Assembly (NCBI RefSeq): GCF_000262045.1
Contig: NZ_AJVF01000022.1
Coordinates: 1-47,241, forward strand
Source: Bacillus siamensis KCTC 13613
GTDB lineage: Bacteria; Bacillota; Bacilli; Bacillales; Bacillaceae
Direction: 5' to 3'
Length of the DNA stretch: 47,241 bases
Made by a program: the position numbers and the translations under genes. The notes beneath the pieces were generated by a model, which saw only the letters and a list, made by a program, of their open reading frames with translations, ran no database searches and was not told where the DNA came from. This document shows positions 35,179 through 43,921 of the stretch, piece by piece (positions within the stretch are counted from its first letter, which is position 1; every line of letters starts with the position of its first letter).

Positions 35179-35209
35179 AGAAACAGAAACGACAAGAGGG
35201 GGATTCACC

Positions 35210-35632
35210 TTGGAATGGATGAAGATTGATCAAGTTGCCAAACGAAGCGGATTGACAAAACGAACCATTCGTTTTTACGAGGAGATTGGTTTGATTCCTG
35301 CACCTAAACGGACAGAAGGCGGCGTCCGGCTTTACTCTGAAGATGATATGGAGGAGCTCGAAAAAGTCACCAGCACTAAAGAAGTGCTCGGTTTTTCCCT
35401 TCAGGAGCTTCAGCAGTTTATGGAGATGAGCCGTCAGCTGGAATTAAACAAAGAGGGGTACTTGTTGTCACTGGATCCGAAGGAACGGAAAGCAAAGCTG
35501 GAAGAGATTCAGCACGCATTGAACCACCAGCTTGAGATGATTGATGAGAAGATCAGCACATTTCTGCATTTTAAAGAGCGCCTTAACGGAATGAAAGAAA
35601 AAGCTGACCGCGCCATTCAATCAATCGAATGA
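35210..35632 (+). CDS. yfmP: MerR-family regulator YfmP
   Basis: This 140-residue regulator has the MerR winged helix at the N-terminus (IDQVAKRSGLTKRTIRFYEE, residues 6-25) and a C-terminal dimerisation helix with a short effector part. Cysteine-free, so it probably does not sense metals. B. subtilis YfmP represses the neighbouring efflux pump gene yfmO. TTG start at 35210 behind GAGGGGG. It lies 63 bases before yfmO in one operon. Confidence 0.93.
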   Translation: MEWMKIDQVAKRSGLTKRTIRFYEEIGLIPAPKRTEGGVRLYSEDDMEELEKVTSTKEVLGFSLQELQQFMEMSRQLELNKEGYLLSLDPKERKAKLEEIQHALNHQLEMIDEKISTFLHFKERLNGMKEKADRAIQSIE

Positions 35633-35695
35633 TTTTGCTGTAAACGCTATGAAGATAGCGTTTCTTTTAATGGATCAAATAGGAGGTCTGATCAA

Positions 35696-36880
35696 ATGGA
35701 TACATCATCACAACAGAAAACAGGCTTATTCAGCCAGCCTAAAGCCGTTTGGGCGGTTGCGTTTGCCTGTGTGATTTCCTTTATGGGAATCGGACTCGTC
35801 GACCCGATACTTCCGGCGATTGCCGCACAATTACATGCTTCACCTAGTGAAGTATCTCTGTTATTTACAAGTTATTTACTCGTTACCGGTTTTATGATGT
35901 TTTTCTCCGGCGCGATTTCCAGCCGGATCGGCGCGAAATGGACACTGCTTCTCGGACTTATTTTTATCATCGTGTTTGCCGCCCTTGGCGGAAGCTCAAG
36001 TTCAATCGCTCAGCTTGTCGGCTATCGCGGCGGCTGGGGGCTTGGGAATGCTCTCTTTATTTCAACCGCGCTGGCCGTCATTGTCGGGGTATCTGTCGGC
36101 GGCAGCGCCAAAGCCATTATTTTGTATGAGGCCGCGCTCGGCTTGGGGATTTCCGTCGGGCCGCTTGCAGGCGGAGAGCTTGGCAGCATTTCATGGCGCG
36201 CTCCGTTCTTCGGAGTGTCTGTCCTGATGTTTATAGCGCTTTGCGCGATTTCACTCATGCTGCCGAAGCTGCCGAAACCGGCGAAACGCGTCGGTGTGTT
36301 TGATGCGATGAAGGCGCTCAAGTATAAAGGCCTTTTGACAATGGCAGTATCGGCATTCTTATACAACTTTGGATTTTTTATTTTGCTTGCTTATTCTCCG
36401 TTCGTTCTGGATTTAGATGAACACGGTCTTGGATACGTCTTCTTCGGCTGGGGGTTATTGCTGGCAATTACGTCAGTCTTTACGGCGCCGCTCGTGCACA
36501 AAGCGCTGGGAACAGTGCGTTCGCTCGTCGTTCTCTTTATCGCCTTTGCGGTCATTCTCATCGTCATGGGGATCTGGACTGACCATCAGACGTTGATCAT
36601 TACATGTATCGTTGTCGCCGGTGCCGTGCTCGGTATGGTGAATACGATCATGACAACGGCTGTGATGGGTTCTGCGCCGGTTGAACGTTCAATCGCGTCT
36701 TCAGCCTACAGCTCAGTCCGCTTTATCGGCGGTGCGCTCGCTCCGTGGATTGCGGGAATGCTGTCAGAACACTTCACCGCAAGCACGCCATATACAGTTG
36801 GCGGGCTCGTCGTTTTTGTCGGCATGCTTGTCCTTCTCATGGGACGCAAACATCTCGCCGGAATAAAAGCCGGACATTAA
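35696..36880 (+). CDS. yfmO: MFS multidrug efflux protein YfmO
   Basis: This 394-residue transporter has 12 predicted helices and the drug-proton antiporter features of the MFS: SRIGAKWTLLLG in loop 2-3 and GAALGLGISVGPLAGG-like motif C in helix 5 (about residues 146-163). Motif C marks exporters. B. subtilis YfmO has been linked to copper or drug efflux in different reports; the substrate cannot be read here. Start behind ATAGGAGG. Convergent with yfmM. Confidence 0.9.
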   Translation: MDTSSQQKTGLFSQPKAVWAVAFACVISFMGIGLVDPILPAIAAQLHASPSEVSLLFTSYLLVTGFMMFFSGAISSRIGAKWTLLLGLIFIIVFAALGGSSSSIAQLVGYRGGWGLGNALFISTALAVIVGVSVGGSAKAIILYEAALGLGISVGPLAGGELGSISWRAPFFGVSVLMFIALCAISLMLPKLPKPAKRVGVFDAMKALKYKGLLTMAVSAFLYNFGFFILLAYSPFVLDLDEHGLGYVFFGWGLLLAITSVFTAPLVHKALGTVRSLVVLFIAFAVILIVMGIWTDHQTLIITCIVVAGAVLGMVNTIMTTAVMGSAPVERSIASSAYSSVRFIGGALAPWIAGMLSEHFTASTPYTVGGLVVFVGMLVLLMGRKHLAGIKAGH

Positions 36881-36881
36881 G

Positions 36882-36921
36882 AAAAAAAGGAACTTCCGCA
36901 CAGGCGGGAGTTCCTTTTTGT
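36882..36921. terminator. Bidirectional terminator between yfmO and yfmM
   Basis: AAAAAGGAACT pairs with AGTTCCTTTTT around a GC-rich inner part. Confidence 0.9.
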
Positions 36922-36923
36922 GT

Positions 36924-38480
36924 TTACAGCACTTTCGTCGTCCAAGACTCGCAGTTCCATGTTTCTGTCGCGATATCCATGTAGAACTCCGGTTCGTGGG
37001 AAATGAGCAGAATGGAGCCTTTGTATTCTTTCAGTGCGCGTTTCAGCTCTTCTTTCGCATCGACATCCAGGTGGTTTGTCGGCTCGTCAAGCACGAGCAG
37101 GTTTGTTTCTGAATTGATCAGCTTGCACAGTCTGACCTTTGCTTTTTCTCCTCCGCTTAATACGGAGACGCGGCTTTCAATGTGTTTAGTGGTCAGGCCG
37201 CATTTGGCGAGGGCGGCGCGGATTTCGTACTGGGTAAAGGAAGGAAATTCGCTCCACACTTCTTCGATGCACGTATTGTTATTGGTTTCTTTTACTTCCT
37301 GCTCGAAATAGCCCGTGTATTGATGCTCGCCGCGTTCCACCGTGCCTTCCAGCGGCTGAATTTCACCGAGCAGGCTTTTTAACAGCGTCGTTTTCCCGAT
37401 GCCGTTCGCGCCGTACAGGGCGACTTTCTGTCCGCGTTCCATTCTGAGGTTGAGCGGACGTGACAGCGGGGTATCGTAGCCGATGACTAAGTCCTTCGTT
37501 TCAAAAATCAATTTGCCTGACGTTCTCGCCGGCTTGAAATGGAATTCCGGTTTCGGTTTTTCAGCCGCCAGTTCAATCATATCCATCTTATCAAGCTTTT
37601 TCTGGCGGGACATCGCCATATTTCTCGTGCTGACCCGCGCTTTGTTGCGGGCGACAAAATCCTTCAGCTCTGCGACTTCCTGCTGCTGCTTTTTGTAGGC
37701 CGCTTCGAGCTGCTGTTTTTTCACTTCGTATACTTCCATAAACTGATGGTAGTCGCCGACATAACGCGTCAGCTCTTGATTTTCTACATGATAAATCAAA
37801 TTGATCACGCTGTTTAAAAACGGAATGTCGTGAGAAATTAAGATGAACGCATTTTCATATTCCTGCAAATAGCGTTTCAGCCATTCAATATGCTGCTCAT
37901 CAAGGTAGTTCGTCGGTTCGTCCAACAGGAGGATTTCCGGTTTTTCCAAAAGCAGCTTGGCGAGCAGCACTTTCGTCCGCTGTCCGCCGCTTAAGTCAGT
38001 GACGTCGCGGTCAAGGCCGACATCCTGCAGGCCGAGGCCGCGGGCGATTTCTTCAACTTTGCTGTCAATCACATAGAAATCATTGTTTGTCAGGGCGTCC
38101 TGAATGACACCGACATCTTCAAGCAGCTGCTCAAGCTCATCAGGGTCCGCTTCGCCCATTTTATTGTAAATCTCATTCATTTCTTCTTCCATCGCAAATA
38201 AGTAATGGAACGCATCTTTCAGCACGTCGCGGATCGTTTTGCCTTTTTCAAGCACAGTATGCTGATCGAGATAGCCGACGCGCACGTTTTTCGCCCATTC
38301 AATCTTTCCCTCATCAGGCTCAAGCTTTCCGGTAATAATATTCATAAATGTTGATTTACCTTCGCCGTTAGCTCCGATTAAGCCGACGTGCTCCCCTTTT
38401 AAAAGACGGAACGATACATTGTTAAAAAGCGCACGGTCACCGAAGCCGTGGCTTAAATCTTTTACGGATAAAATACTCAT
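36924..38480 (-). CDS. yfmM: ABC-F ATPase YfmM
   Basis: This 518-residue soluble protein has two cassettes: Walker A GANGEGKST (about 36-44) and GANGIGKTT (about 348-356), signatures LSGGQRTK and LSGGEKAK, and DEPTNYLDE/DEPTNHLDV. It lacks the C-terminal coiled coil of YfmR. It probably acts on ribosomes. I start at 38480, giving MSILSVKDLSHGFGD and the B. subtilis length; an adjacent ATG lies three bases upstream. The leader contains an AGACAC/GTGTCT dyad (about 38500-38525), possibly a hairpin, and a minus-strand TATAAT at 38538-38543. Confidence 0.92.
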   Translation of the reverse strand: MSILSVKDLSHGFGDRALFNNVSFRLLKGEHVGLIGANGEGKSTFMNIITGKLEPDEGKIEWAKNVRVGYLDQHTVLEKGKTIRDVLKDAFHYLFAMEEEMNEIYNKMGEADPDELEQLLEDVGVIQDALTNNDFYVIDSKVEEIARGLGLQDVGLDRDVTDLSGGQRTKVLLAKLLLEKPEILLLDEPTNYLDEQHIEWLKRYLQEYENAFILISHDIPFLNSVINLIYHVENQELTRYVGDYHQFMEVYEVKKQQLEAAYKKQQQEVAELKDFVARNKARVSTRNMAMSRQKKLDKMDMIELAAEKPKPEFHFKPARTSGKLIFETKDLVIGYDTPLSRPLNLRMERGQKVALYGANGIGKTTLLKSLLGEIQPLEGTVERGEHQYTGYFEQEVKETNNNTCIEEVWSEFPSFTQYEIRAALAKCGLTTKHIESRVSVLSGGEKAKVRLCKLINSETNLLVLDEPTNHLDVDAKEELKRALKEYKGSILLISHEPEFYMDIATETWNCESWTTKVL

Positions 38481-38558
38481 CATTACACCTCTATCGTTAT
38501 CAGACACGCTTTTTTATCATGTGTCTTTCTCATTAATGATTATAAAGGAGGAGACCGT

Positions 38559-38633
38559 TTGTTAAAAGGCTTGGAAGGAAAAAGAAAATTGCGTTTGCCG
38601 CGTGCATTTGAGATACTATGGAGTAGATTTTAA
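38559..38633 (+). CDS. Candidate 24-residue leader ORF upstream of yfmL
   Basis: A TTG at 38559 follows AAAGGAGGAG (38544-38553) at good spacing. It opens a basic 24-codon frame (MLKGLEGKRKLRLPRAFEIL...) ending at TAA 38631-38633, 18 bases before the yfmL start. A basic leader peptide close to a helicase gene is plausible. Against it, possible sigma-A boxes for yfmL (near 38592 and 38614) lie inside this frame, and a minus-strand -10 for yfmM overlaps its ribosome binding site. I do not recognise it. Confidence 0.3.
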   Translation: MLKGLEGKRKLRLPRAFEILWSRF

Positions 38634-38650
38634 GAATTGAGGAGAACGAC

Positions 38651-39781
38651 ATGACCCAAACATGGCCATTTTTACAGCATACACAACCATTTATCGCCGA
38701 AAACTGGAGAGCGTCAGGCTTTCAGAAGCCGACCGACATTCAGGAAAAAGCCGCTCAGGTGATCATGGAAGGGAAGGACGTCATCGCCGAATCCCCGACG
38801 GGAACCGGAAAAACATTGGCGTATACGCTTCCGGTTCTGGAGCGGATCAATCCGGAGCAAAAACATCCGCAAGTGATTATTTTAGCGCCGTCCCGCGAGC
38901 TTGTGATGCAGATTTTTCAGGTGATTCAGGATTGGACAAAAGGCTCCGATCTTCGCGCCTTGTCTTTAATCGGCGGAGCAAACGTGAAAAAGCAGGTGGA
39001 AAAGCTCAAAAATAAACCGCATATCATTGCAGGCACACCGGGCAGGGTGCTCGAATTGATTCAGGCGAAAAAGCTGAAAATGCATGAAGTCAAGACGATC
39101 GTTCTTGATGAAGCGGATCAGCTCGTGACAAAGGAACACCGCGAAACAATGAAAAAAATCATTAAAACGACGCTGAAAGACCGCCAGCTTTTAAGCTTTT
39201 CTGCTACGCTGCAGCCGGAGACAGAAGAGGTGCTGAATGGAATTGCACACGAACCGGCCGTTTTGAAGGTGGAGCGGAATACGGCGGAAAAAGCCCGGGT
39301 CACGCATCAATATCTCGTCTGCGATCAGCGGGATAAAGTGAAGCTATTGCAAAAGCTGTCACGGCTGAACGGCATGCAGGCGCTCGTGTTCGTCAGAGAT
39401 ATCGGAAATTTAAGCGTCTATGCGGAAAAACTCGCCTATCATCACGTGGATCTCGGCATCCTGCACGGAGAAGCGAAAAAAATGGAGCGGGCAAAGATAT
39501 TATCAGCGTTTGAACGGGGAGAATTTCCGCTGCTTCTGGCGACTGACATAGCAGCGCGCGGACTTGATATCGACGATCTTCCGTACGTCATTCACGCGGA
39601 CATCCCAAATGCAGACGGGTACATTCACAGATCAGGCCGGACGGGGCGGGCCGGTAAAGAAGGAACGGTACTCAGCCTTGTCACGCCGATGGAAGAATCC
39701 AAACTGAAAAAAATGGCCAAATCACTCGGAATTGAGCTGAAAGAGGCCGTTTATTCAGGCGGAAAATTATCTGAGAAATAA
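38651..39781 (+). CDS. yfmL: DEAD-box RNA helicase YfmL
   Basis: This 376-residue helicase contains only the two RecA-like domains. Q motif FQKPTDIQ (24-31), motif I SPTGTGKT (48-55), DEAD (153-156), SAT (184-186), and motif VI HRSGRTGRAG (about 330-339). There is no RNA-binding C-terminal tail. B. subtilis YfmL helps growth in the cold and ribosome assembly. Start behind TTGAGGAG. The length equals the B. subtilis protein. Confidence 0.94.
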   Translation: MTQTWPFLQHTQPFIAENWRASGFQKPTDIQEKAAQVIMEGKDVIAESPTGTGKTLAYTLPVLERINPEQKHPQVIILAPSRELVMQIFQVIQDWTKGSDLRALSLIGGANVKKQVEKLKNKPHIIAGTPGRVLELIQAKKLKMHEVKTIVLDEADQLVTKEHRETMKKIIKTTLKDRQLLSFSATLQPETEEVLNGIAHEPAVLKVERNTAEKARVTHQYLVCDQRDKVKLLQKLSRLNGMQALVFVRDIGNLSVYAEKLAYHHVDLGILHGEAKKMERAKILSAFERGEFPLLLATDIAARGLDIDDLPYVIHADIPNADGYIHRSGRTGRAGKEGTVLSLVTPMEESKLKKMAKSLGIELKEAVYSGGKLSEK

Positions 39782-39813
39782 GAAACGGAGGGCGGGAAGC
39801 CCTTCGTTTTTTG
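39782..39813 (+). terminator. Rho-independent terminator of yfmL
   Basis: AAACGGAGGGC pairs with GCCCTTCGTTT (one G-T pair), followed by T residues. Confidence 0.9.
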
Positions 39814-39853
39814 TTGTAAAATAATAGAAAAGGTTCGCGCGGGGGATGGGAAG

Positions 39854-40300
39854 ATGGTTTCAATAGACAGATTTCAAATATTGAAGGAACGTGAGCTGAA
39901 AATACTTGAGCACTGGTTTAAGGACGATAATATCAGACGGAGAATGGATGCGATGCTGCCATTAGATGCGTGGTATGCACGATTGAATGAAGATGAAGAC
40001 GATACTGTCTTTATGGCATATGACGGGCAGCTGCCGGCTGGCATAGTCTCTATAGAGTTTGTGGAGGAACAGGTGTATATCGGATTGATCGTCAATCCTT
40101 TGTACCAGCTTCAAGGGTACGGAAAACGGATATTGCAAAAACTCCTGACTGACCCTGGGTTTACCAGTGTGCGGGAATGGGCGGCAAGCATCGAAAAAGA
40201 CAATCAAATGAGTTTAGCCTGCTTTCAAGCAGCGGGATTCACTTTGGAAGATACGGAGCCGGATGAAGACGGCTTCCTGACTTTGATTCTTCGCAGCTGA
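39854..40300 (+). CDS. yfmK: GNAT-family N-acetyltransferase YfmK
   Basis: This 148-residue acetyltransferase has the core motif VYIGLIVNPLYQLQGYGKRI (acetyl-CoA loop QGYGKRI, about residues 92-98) and the C-terminal NQMSLACFQAAGFTLED pattern. The substrate is unknown. The ribosome binding site GGGGGATGGG is purine rich but not perfect. Position after yfmL matches B. subtilis yfmK. Convergent with yfmJ. Confidence 0.85.
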   Translation: MVSIDRFQILKERELKILEHWFKDDNIRRRMDAMLPLDAWYARLNEDEDDTVFMAYDGQLPAGIVSIEFVEEQVYIGLIVNPLYQLQGYGKRILQKLLTDPGFTSVREWAASIEKDNQMSLACFQAAGFTLEDTEPDEDGFLTLILRS

Positions 40301-40313
40301 TCCGAAAAAGCAG

Positions 40314-40344
40314 AAAAGGAGGGAACAAAGCCCTCCTTTTTTTC
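40314..40344. terminator. Bidirectional terminator between yfmK and yfmJ
   Basis: AAAAGGAGGG pairs with CCCTCCTTTT. Confidence 0.9.
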
Positions 40345-40353
40345 ATCATCATG

Positions 40354-41373
40354 TTAACTTGGATCACTGACTTTGATGATCTGTTTGCCTTTGTTTTCTC
40401 CTTTAAACAAACCGAGGAATGCGTCAGGAATATGGCTGAATCCTTCCGTAATCGTTTCTTCATAATGAAGCTTCCCGTCCTTGAGCCATTCAGCCAATTG
40501 TTTCGCGCCTTCGGAAAAGCGGTCAGCATAATCACCGACGATGAATCCCTGCATCAGCGCTTTTGTTTTAATCAGTTTCGGCTGTACGCGGGGACCCATG
40601 TCTTCCTCTTCACTTTCGGTATTATATGAAGAGATCGCTCCGCATACCGGAATGCGGGCGAATTCATTCAGCAGGTTTATCACCGCATCTGAAATCGGTC
40701 CGCCGACATTGTCAAAATAGACATCGACGCCGTCAGGGCATGCCTGTTCAAGCGCTTTTTGAATATCATCCGCCGTTTTGTAATTAATGGCTTCATCAAA
40801 TTGAAGCTCCTCTTTCAGATACGCGATTTTTTCGTCAGAACCGGCGATGCCGACAACCCGCGCGCCTTTGATTTTGGCAATCTGCCCGACCGTTGAGCCG
40901 ACGGCGCCCGCAGCCCCTGAAACGACGACGGTTTCGCCTTTTTTCGGACGGCCGATATCAAGCAGCCCGAAGTAAGCGGTCAGTCCGGTCATCCCTAAAA
41001 TGCCGAGGTACGCCGAGGCGGGTGCGATATCCGTGTCCAGTTTGCGGAGGGCGGACTCATTCACTGCTGAGTATTCCTGCCATGCGAGATTCCCGATCAC
41101 AATATCGCCTTTTTTCAGCTTATTGCCGTCTGTGAGAACCTCGGCAATCACTCCGCCTGTTATGGCTTCATCTAAAGCGAACGGCTCGACATATGATTTT
41201 GTATCCTGCATTCGTCCGCGCATGTACGGATCAACGGACACATAACTCGTTTTTACAAGCACTTCACCGTCTTCCGGCTCGGGAACGGCAATCGTTTCAA
41301 AACGGAAATCGTCATGGACGGGAACGCCTTTAGGGCGTCTCGCCAATTGAATCTGCTGCTGATTTTTCGGCAT
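40354..41373 (-). CDS. yfmJ: Zinc-free NADP-dependent oxidoreductase YfmJ
   Basis: This 339-residue medium-chain dehydrogenase is of the prostaglandin/leukotriene reductase (CurA) type, which reduces alkenals and enones with NADPH. The nucleotide motif is SGAAGAVGSTVGQIAK (about residues 150-165), and DVYFDNVGG follows (about 228-236). The zinc ligands of alcohol dehydrogenases are absent. I start at 41373 behind AAGGAGG; a longer frame reaches 41424. The length equals B. subtilis YfmJ. In B. subtilis yfmI to yfmC come next; here the next gene is yfmB. Confidence 0.9.
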   Translation of the reverse strand: MPKNQQQIQLARRPKGVPVHDDFRFETIAVPEPEDGEVLVKTSYVSVDPYMRGRMQDTKSYVEPFALDEAITGGVIAEVLTDGNKLKKGDIVIGNLAWQEYSAVNESALRKLDTDIAPASAYLGILGMTGLTAYFGLLDIGRPKKGETVVVSGAAGAVGSTVGQIAKIKGARVVGIAGSDEKIAYLKEELQFDEAINYKTADDIQKALEQACPDGVDVYFDNVGGPISDAVINLLNEFARIPVCGAISSYNTESEEEDMGPRVQPKLIKTKALMQGFIVGDYADRFSEGAKQLAEWLKDGKLHYEETITEGFSHIPDAFLGLFKGENKGKQIIKVSDPS

Positions 41374-41458
41374 GATGCATCCTCCTTCAACATGAGTGTT
41401 TGTTCCAAATGTAACACGAACCATTTCCCGAATACAAAATCAAACCGTCCGCCGGCAA

Positions 41459-41488
41459 CAAAAAAAGAAGGGCCCGGGCCCTTCTTTT
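41459..41488 (-). terminator. Rho-independent terminator of yfmB
   Basis: On the minus strand AAGAAGGGCCC pairs with GGGCCCTTCTT, followed by T residues. The GC core is a perfect palindrome. Confidence 0.9.
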
Positions 41489-41828
41489 AATAGAACAACC
41501 GGAACATCTCAGTGTTTTTCTCATGTTCCAAATATTCATAGGCATTTGTTTTAGAAGAATGAAGCATGTCGGGGGTAATGACGGGCTGAAGCGCGGTCAG
41601 ATAAGTACCCAGCGTATTCTCAATTTCTTTCGGCAGAACGGATTCGATATCACCGATATTGATAATAATAGAGAAAACGTAATCGATATTAATATGAAAG
41701 GTATCTTCAGCAAAGGCCGTAAGCTCTTTTATTCCATCCGGGCAGCGGGTATGCCGGCGGAATACCTGTTTCACTAAATCACTGACAACCCAAGCGTTAA
41801 ATCGCTGTTCCGGTGAAAAATAATGAAT
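41487..41828 (-). CDS. yfmB: Conserved hypothetical protein YfmB, probable ATT start
   Basis: This soluble protein of 113 residues (116 if GTG 41837 is used) has YFSPEQRFNAWVVSDLVKQV near its start and a FHINIDYVFSIIINIGDIES segment. It resembles B. subtilis YfmB as I recall it, and lies next to yflT as yfmB does. The function is unknown. The GTG at 41835-41837 lies inside the AGGGAGGTGG ribosome binding site and cannot be used with it. The codon at correct spacing is ATT (41826-41828). No ATG or TTG fits. Confidence 0.65.
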   Translation of the reverse strand: MHYFSPEQRFNAWVVSDLVKQVFRRHTRCPDGIKELTAFAEDTFHINIDYVFSIIINIGDIESVLPKEIENTLGTYLTALQPVITPDMLHSSKTNAYEYLEHEKNTEMFRLFY

Positions 41829-41966
41829 AGGAACCACCTCCCTGCGTGATCGGCTCTTGAAAATTTTTATTTTTCTGATAAAAGTAGCTTCTCCTACTGT
41901 AACATGTCCCGGAAGAAAATATCCACCGACAATCTGCCCGATTTTTCACTGAACGCTCTTTCTTTT

Positions 41967-41991
41967 GTTTGGCACTTGGTGAAGCGGGTAA
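41967..41991 (+). promoter_or_regulatory. Sigma-B promoter of yflT
   Basis: GTTTGG (41967-41972) and GGGTAA (41986-41991) are 13 bases apart, close to the sigma-B consensus. Confidence 0.8.
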
Positions 41992-42028
41992 ACACACAAT
42001 ATACAAAAACAAAAGGGAGGACTTCTCA

Positions 42029-42376
42029 ATGAAACCGGTAGTAAGAGAGTATACAAACGATCAAAAACTGATGCAGGACGTAAAAGAGCTTCAGCAAATG
42101 GGTGTCGCAAAAGAAGATGTATACGTGCTTTCTCATGATGACGACAGAACGGAACGACTGGCCGACAATACGGATGTCAATACCATCGGAGCAAAAGAAA
42201 CGGGCATTAAACACGCGGTCGGCAATATGTTTAATAAAAAGGGCGACGAGCTCCGCAACAAAATTCACGAAATCGGCTTTTCAGAAGAGGAAGCATCACA
42301 ATTTGAAAAGCGCTTAGATGAAGGAAAAGTCCTTCTGTTTGTCACGGATAACGAAAAAGTAAAATCATGGGCGTAA
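42029..42376 (+). CDS. yflT: General stress protein YflT
   Basis: This 115-residue protein of the YflT/heat-induced stress family starts MKPVVREYTNDQKLMQDVKE and contains VYVLSHDDDRTERLAD. It has a ferredoxin-like fold in relatives. The role is unknown; B. subtilis yflT belongs to the sigma-B regulon and the promoter here agrees. Start ATG 42029 behind AAAGGGAGG. Single-gene unit. Confidence 0.9.
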   Translation: MKPVVREYTNDQKLMQDVKELQQMGVAKEDVYVLSHDDDRTERLADNTDVNTIGAKETGIKHAVGNMFNKKGDELRNKIHEIGFSEEEASQFEKRLDEGKVLLFVTDNEKVKSWA

Positions 42377-42386
42377 GCCGATCAGG

Positions 42387-42419
42387 TCCCAAGGGATTTC
42401 GGTCCCTTGGGATTTTTTT
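42387..42419 (+). terminator. Rho-independent terminator of yflT
   Basis: TCCCAAGGGA pairs with TCCCTTGGGA, followed by seven T residues. Confidence 0.93.
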
Positions 42420-42538
42420 GCGGATTCCGCAATAAAACCGAAAGACACAATCAGTACATTTTCGGTGCTGTTTCTTAATTGATTTGATACAATTCGTTTG
42501 TAATAAATTGGAATATCAAATCAGGAGGAGCACCATTT

Positions 42539-43804
42539 ATGAAAAAAATGTTACTGATGCTGGCGGTTTGTTTATGGATGATTCCTGCGGGTGTCCATGC
42601 CGCTGACCTTGGCCGGCAGACGTTAGGAGCAAATGACGGATGGGGAGCCGCTTCCGGCGGGACAACCGGCGGCGCGAAAGCCTCTTCATCGAATGTATAC
42701 ACCGTATCAAACAGACAGCAGCTCGTTTCTGCATTAGGTGGAAGCGCCAACAGCACGCCGAAGATTATTTACATACAAGGCACAATCAATTTGAATACCG
42801 ACGACCGCAATAAAACGCTCGGCTTTCATGATTATAAAGATCCGGCATATGATCTCAACGCCTATTTGAACGCGTACGACCCGGATAAATGGGGGAAAAA
42901 AGCACCTTCAGGCACCCAGGAAGACGCCAGACAGCGATCCCAAAAAAATCAGAAAGCGCGGGTCGTGATTGATATCCCTTCAAATACGACGATCATCGGG
43001 TCAGGCTCAAACGCCAAAGTGACAGGCGGAAATTTTAATATGAAGAACGGCGTCGACAACGTCATCATCCGCAACATCGAATTTCAAGACGCTTACGACT
43101 ATTTTCCGCAATGGGACCCGACTGACGGCAGCAGCGGCAACTGGAACTCGGAATATGACAATATCACCATTAACGGCGCGACGCACATCTGGATCGACCA
43201 TTGCACCTTTAATGACGGATCGAATCCCGACAGCGGTTTTCCCTACTATTACGGGAGAAAATATCAGCACCATGACGGCCAGACGGATATAGCCAACGGG
43301 GCGAATTATATTACATTATCTTATAATAAATATCATGACCATGATAAAGGCTCCGTCATCGGAAACAGCGACAGCAAGACGTCGGATGAAGGAAAACTGA
43401 AGGTGACCCTTCACCATAACTATTACCAGAACATCGTCCAGCGCGCCCCGCGGGTCCGGTACGGGCAGGTTCATATTTATAATAATTTTTACGCAGGCTC
43501 GAAAAGCGCCGCGTACCCGTTCAGTTATGCATGGGGCGCAGGACATGCGTCAAAAATATATGCGCAGAATAATGTTTTTGAGGTGCCGGGCCTGGCTGCC
43601 GATAAGGTCATCAGCGTCTTCAGCGGCGGAAAAGCGCTTCATGAAGAGGGCACTCTTTTAAACGGCGCTGCCATTAACGCGTCAGCCGCCAACGGATTAA
43701 GTCAGTCTGTCGGCTGGACACCGGCATTGCACGGCTCTATCGGCTCATCCGCAAATGTAAAACCGGATGTTATATCTAAAGCCGGTTCGGGTACGTTAAA
43801 ATAA
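42539..43804 (+). CDS. pel: Secreted pectate lyase Pel (PL1)
   Basis: This 421-residue enzyme cleaves polygalacturonate by beta-elimination. The signal peptide is MKKMLLMLAVCLWMIPAGVHA, cleaved before ADLG. The right-handed beta-helix has PL1 landmarks: IWIDHCTFNDG (vWiDH, about residues 219-229), HHDGQTDIANGANYITLS and the catalytic arginine in QRAPRVRYGQVH (about 299-310). Calcium-binding aspartates lie in NIEFQDAYDY and DGQTD. The length matches B. subtilis Pel. CAGGAGGAG precedes the start. No CcpA site was seen. Confidence 0.94.
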   Translation: MKKMLLMLAVCLWMIPAGVHAADLGRQTLGANDGWGAASGGTTGGAKASSSNVYTVSNRQQLVSALGGSANSTPKIIYIQGTINLNTDDRNKTLGFHDYKDPAYDLNAYLNAYDPDKWGKKAPSGTQEDARQRSQKNQKARVVIDIPSNTTIIGSGSNAKVTGGNFNMKNGVDNVIIRNIEFQDAYDYFPQWDPTDGSSGNWNSEYDNITINGATHIWIDHCTFNDGSNPDSGFPYYYGRKYQHHDGQTDIANGANYITLSYNKYHDHDKGSVIGNSDSKTSDEGKLKVTLHHNYYQNIVQRAPRVRYGQVHIYNNFYAGSKSAAYPFSYAWGAGHASKIYAQNNVFEVPGLAADKVISVFSGGKALHEEGTLLNGAAINASAANGLSQSVGWTPALHGSIGSSANVKPDVISKAGSGTLK

Positions 43805-43840
43805 GAAACACAAAGGAATATTTTCCTTTGTGTTTTTTAA
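43805..43840 (+). terminator. Rho-independent terminator of pel
   Basis: AACACAAAGGA pairs with TCCTTTGTGTT, followed by T residues. Confidence 0.92.
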
Positions 43841-43856
43841 TTAACAAAAACGTTTA

Positions 43857-43869
43857 TTAACTTAGTTAA
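43857..43869. promoter_or_regulatory. Small dyad upstream of yflS
   Basis: TTAAC-TTA-GTTAA lies just before a possible -10 (TAAAAT, about 43875). It could be an operator; in B. subtilis yflS responds to a malate two-component system. Weak evidence. Confidence 0.25.
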
Positions 43870-43921
43870 GTAGTAAAATGGGATGGGGGATGGAAGACAA
43901 CAAAATAGGAGGAGACCTGTA

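Noticed and set aside
42420..42538. CcpA catabolite site before pel
   Set aside because: No convincing TGWAANCGNTNWCA match was found between the yflT terminator and the pel start.
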